Origin: Actinomycetes bacterium
Lineage (GTDB): Bacteria > Actinomycetota > Actinomycetes > S36-B12
DNA length: 7,732 nt
NCBI GenBank assembly: GCA_030425745.1
Contig: JAUHZW010000095.1
Coordinates: forward strand, 1 to 7,732
Direction of reading: 5' to 3'
The notes under the pieces are model-generated. The model did not search any database. It was given only the letters and a program-made list of their open reading frames with translations, and had not been told where the DNA came from. Within the stretch, counting starts at the first letter, position 1. Every line of letters starts with the position of its first letter. Positions 6,793 through 7,732 of the stretch are shown one piece after another. Position numbers and translations under genes: made by a program.

Positions 6793-7025
6793 CGGGTCAG
6801 ACGCCGGCGGCGCACGAGGAAAGCCGTCGCCAGCAGGCCGGTGATGAGCCCGGCGGCGGCGGCGCCGATCCACCACGTGGATCCGGTCGCCTCCAACTGC
6901 GGCCGCAACACGATGAGCACGATGAGTGCCACCGCCCAGCCGATCGTGCCGACGATGACCGGCAGCACGGCATCGGCCGACCGCCCCGCTGCTGGGGCAG
7001 GTGCCGGAGGCGTGGGCGACGTCAC
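6789..7025 (-). CDS. DUF2530-like small two-TM membrane protein, 78 aa
   Basis: A Pro/Ala-rich N-terminus (MTSPTPPAPAPAAG) is followed by TM1 (about 20-40), a short loop carrying RPQLEATGSTWW, TM2 (about 50-71) and a strongly basic tail (RRRRLTR), predicting both ends in the cytoplasm. The VGTIGWAVALIVLIVLR block and the WW motif before TM2 resemble DUF2530, a small actinobacterial membrane family of unknown function often found next to DUF3027. The start is GTG 7025 and no clear Shine-Dalgarno is seen. Its stop overlaps the DUF3027 stop in the palindrome CTAG (6789-6792). A 32-codon frame ending at the GTGA of the start (see findings) might couple its translation. The 24-bp tandem repeat lies just upstream. 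Confidence 0.8.
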   Translation of the reverse strand: MTSPTPPAPAPAAGRSADAVLPVIVGTIGWAVALIVLIVLRPQLEATGSTWWIGAAAAGLITGLLATAFLVRRRRLTR

Positions 7026-7033
7026 GGAGTCAC

Positions 7034-7088
7034 GATCTCATGGGCTCGCCGAGCCTTGATCTCATGGGCTCGCCGAGCCTCGATCTCA
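7034..7088. repeat. 24-bp tandem repeat, 2.3 copies, in divergent intergenic region
   Basis: Two copies, 7034-7057 and 7058-7081, differ only at the last base (T or C), and 7 bases of a third copy follow (7082-7088). Each full copy contains the hairpin GGCTC-GCC-GAGCC. The array is flanked by an 8-bp direct repeat, TCACGGAG, at 7022-7029 and 7086-7093. It occupies most of the 93 bp between the DUF2530-like start (7025, -) and the 28-codon ORF (7119, +), so it could hold operators for either promoter. Confidence 0.9.
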
Positions 7089-7106
7089 CGGAGGGCCCGG
7101 GCCACG

Positions 7107-7112
7107 TACGCT
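7107..7112 (+). promoter_or_regulatory. -10 box, predicted leaderless start of the 28-codon ORF
   Basis: TACGCT is followed by 6 nt and ATG 7119, fitting TANNNT with +1 at the start codon. No ribosome site is present. The 24-bp repeat array lies upstream, where the -35 region and activator sites would be. Confidence 0.45.
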
Positions 7113-7118
7113 GACGCC

Positions 7119-7205
7119 ATGGATCCCCGCACGCGCCGTTTCGTGACGCTCGCTGTGCTGGTCTCCCTGGTCGTCGTCGTGGTGATCGCTGCCGTCCGCG
7201 GCTGA
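7119..7205 (+). CDS. single-TM microprotein, 28 aa, unknown function
   Basis: The frame has ATG 7119 and TGA 7203-7205. It encodes a basic N-terminus (MDPRTRRF) followed by one continuous hydrophobic helix (about residues 8-26, ending in a run of valines and IAAV) and RG. 24 of 28 sense codons end in G or C, as in real genes here. The TACGCT box with leaderless spacing precedes it, and only two bases separate its stop from ATG 7208 of the next gene, so coupling or cotranscription is likely. Short basic-plus-single-TM proteins are often missed by gene finders. I do not know its family. It could be a regulator or partner of a membrane protein, or simply a translated leader for the downstream exported protein. 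Confidence 0.55.
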   Translation: MDPRTRRFVTLAVLVSLVVVVVIAAVRG

Positions 7206-7207
7206 CC

Positions 7208-7732
7208 ATGCCCCCACAACCCTCCCCGCGAGTGGTCACTGGCCGTCCGAGTGGTCACTGGCCGTCCGAGTGGTCACTGGGCGCAGGCCGATGGGTTGCG
7301 TTCACGGTCCTCGCGACCATGCTCGTCGGCCTGCTCGTGGCTCCCCCGGCGGCAGCCCTCGACGGCGTCAGCGAGGTCTGTCGATTCACCGACAAGCGGT
7401 TCACCGAGATCAGCGGCATGACCTACTCCCAGCGCCACCGCGATGTGCTGTACCTCCACAACGACTCCTCCGGCGGCCCCTACGTCTACGCCGTCAGCGC
7501 GCGCACCTGCCGCACCCTCGCCACGCTCACCATCCGCGGGATCGATGCCCGCGACATCGAGGCCATCGGCTCCGGACGTGACCGGCGTGGCCGGCCCATC
7601 CTGTGGATCGCCGACATCGGCGACAACCGCGACTCGTGGTCCGAGGTTCGGGTTCATCGAGTGCGCGAGCCGGCGGTGCTGCGTGATCGATCGCTGAAGG
7701 CCCGCACCTATCGCTTCACCTACCCGGACCGC
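7208..7732 (+). CDS. exported protein, probable beta-propeller (3' end outside window)
   Basis: The frame is open from ATG 7208 to the window end (175 codons). After a charged and polar lead, residues 29-50 (WVAFTVLATMLVGLLVAPPAAA) form a signal-peptide core with likely cleavage after AAA, before LDG. The mature part has C58 and C101, and motifs ISGMTYSQRHRDVLYLHNDS, GPYVYAVSARTCRTLATLTI, DARDIEAIGSG and ILWIADIGDNRDS. This pattern fits secreted actinobacterial proteins with a six- or seven-bladed beta-propeller; function is unknown and the propeller call is moderate. In-frame starts are ATG 7208, GTG 7232, and ATG 7319, which is too late for a normal signal peptide. Either usable start places the 19-bp tandem repeat (7229-7280) inside or at the edge of the coding region. 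No Shine-Dalgarno is seen; translation may be coupled to the 28-codon ORF. Confidence 0.78.
   Translation, partial: MPPQPSPRVVTGRPSGHWPSEWSLGAGRWVAFTVLATMLVGLLVAPPAAALDGVSEVCRFTDKRFTEISGMTYSQRHRDVLYLHNDSSGGPYVYAVSARTCRTLATLTIRGIDARDIEAIGSGRDRRGRPILWIADIGDNRDSWSEVRVHRVREPAVLRDRSLKARTYRFTYPDR
7229..7280. repeat. 19-bp tandem repeat, 2.7 perfect copies, in the start region of the exported protein gene
   Basis: The unit CGAGTGGTCACTGGCCGTC occurs at 7229-7247 and 7248-7266, and its first 14 bases again at 7267-7280, with no mismatch. The unit length is not a multiple of three, so successive copies are read in three different frames of the exported-protein gene. No frame contains a stop. Each copy holds a GTG (7232, 7251, 7270), of which only the first is in frame. 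AGTG-gt-CACT in each copy is a short dyad. Confidence 0.93.

Noticed and set aside
5851..6876. 341-codon open frame on the minus strand opposite DUF3027
   Set aside because: Arg/His/Gly-rich composition without domain signal; an antisense shadow of the DUF3027 gene, which has clear family motifs and better codon use.
7034..7280. CRISPR array
   Set aside because: The repeats are contiguous, without spacers, and the two arrays have different units; no cas genes are present.
7270..7581. 103-codon plus-strand frame starting at the third GTG of the 19-bp repeat
   Set aside because: Arg/His/Pro-rich shadow; the frame from 7208 gives a signal peptide and propeller-like motifs over the same DNA.

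Overview
The window is about 70% GC with strongly G/C-biased third codon positions and frequent GTG starts. It carries families typical of, or restricted to, Actinomycetota: a long cold-shock protein with a C-terminal extension, DUF3027, a DUF2530-like protein and a helicase-associated/WYL protein. I read it as chromosomal DNA of a high-GC Gram-positive actinobacterium and cannot fix the order or genus. I see no rRNA, tRNA, insertion sequence, prophage or CRISPR.

Layout. Positions 1-1463 (+) hold the 3' part of an enolase-superfamily o-succinylbenzoate synthase / N-succinylamino acid racemase gene (menC type), overlapped by 4 nt by an NTF2/SnoaL-like gene. Positions 1552-2667 (+) encode a six-TM diguanylate cyclase with intact GGDEF and an RxxD inhibitory site; it overlaps tail-to-tail with the next gene. 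Positions 2635-4647 (-) encode a 670-aa helicase-associated, WYL-terminated protein (Rv0862c-like), followed upstream on the same strand by a small two-TM protein (4683-4904, -). Positions 4983-5366 (+) encode the cold-shock protein, convergent with a lipoprotein (5393-5854, -), which is divergent from the DUF3027 gene (5929-6792, +). That gene is convergent with a two-TM DUF2530-like gene (6789-7025, -); their two stop codons share one CTAG. The last part has a 93-bp divergent region with a 24-bp tandem repeat, a 28-codon single-TM ORF (7119-7205, +), and an exported, probably beta-propeller protein running off the end (7208 to 7732, +). The start region of that last gene contains a 19-bp tandem repeat.

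How the genes relate. The central block (helicase-associated protein, cold-shock protein, lipoprotein, DUF3027, DUF2530-like) resembles a neighbourhood I recall as conserved in actinobacteria (compare Rv0862c, Rv0871 and Rv0883c of Mycobacterium tuberculosis). Most of its genes are of unknown function and they alternate strands, so they are probably not one operon. Several starts have an actinobacterial -10 hexamer 6-7 nt upstream, suggesting leaderless transcripts. The most unusual DNA is at 7034-7280, where two unrelated short tandem repeats flank a tiny membrane-protein ORF; the second repeat must be translated and has a unit length not divisible by three. There is no intergenic stretch over 100 bp.
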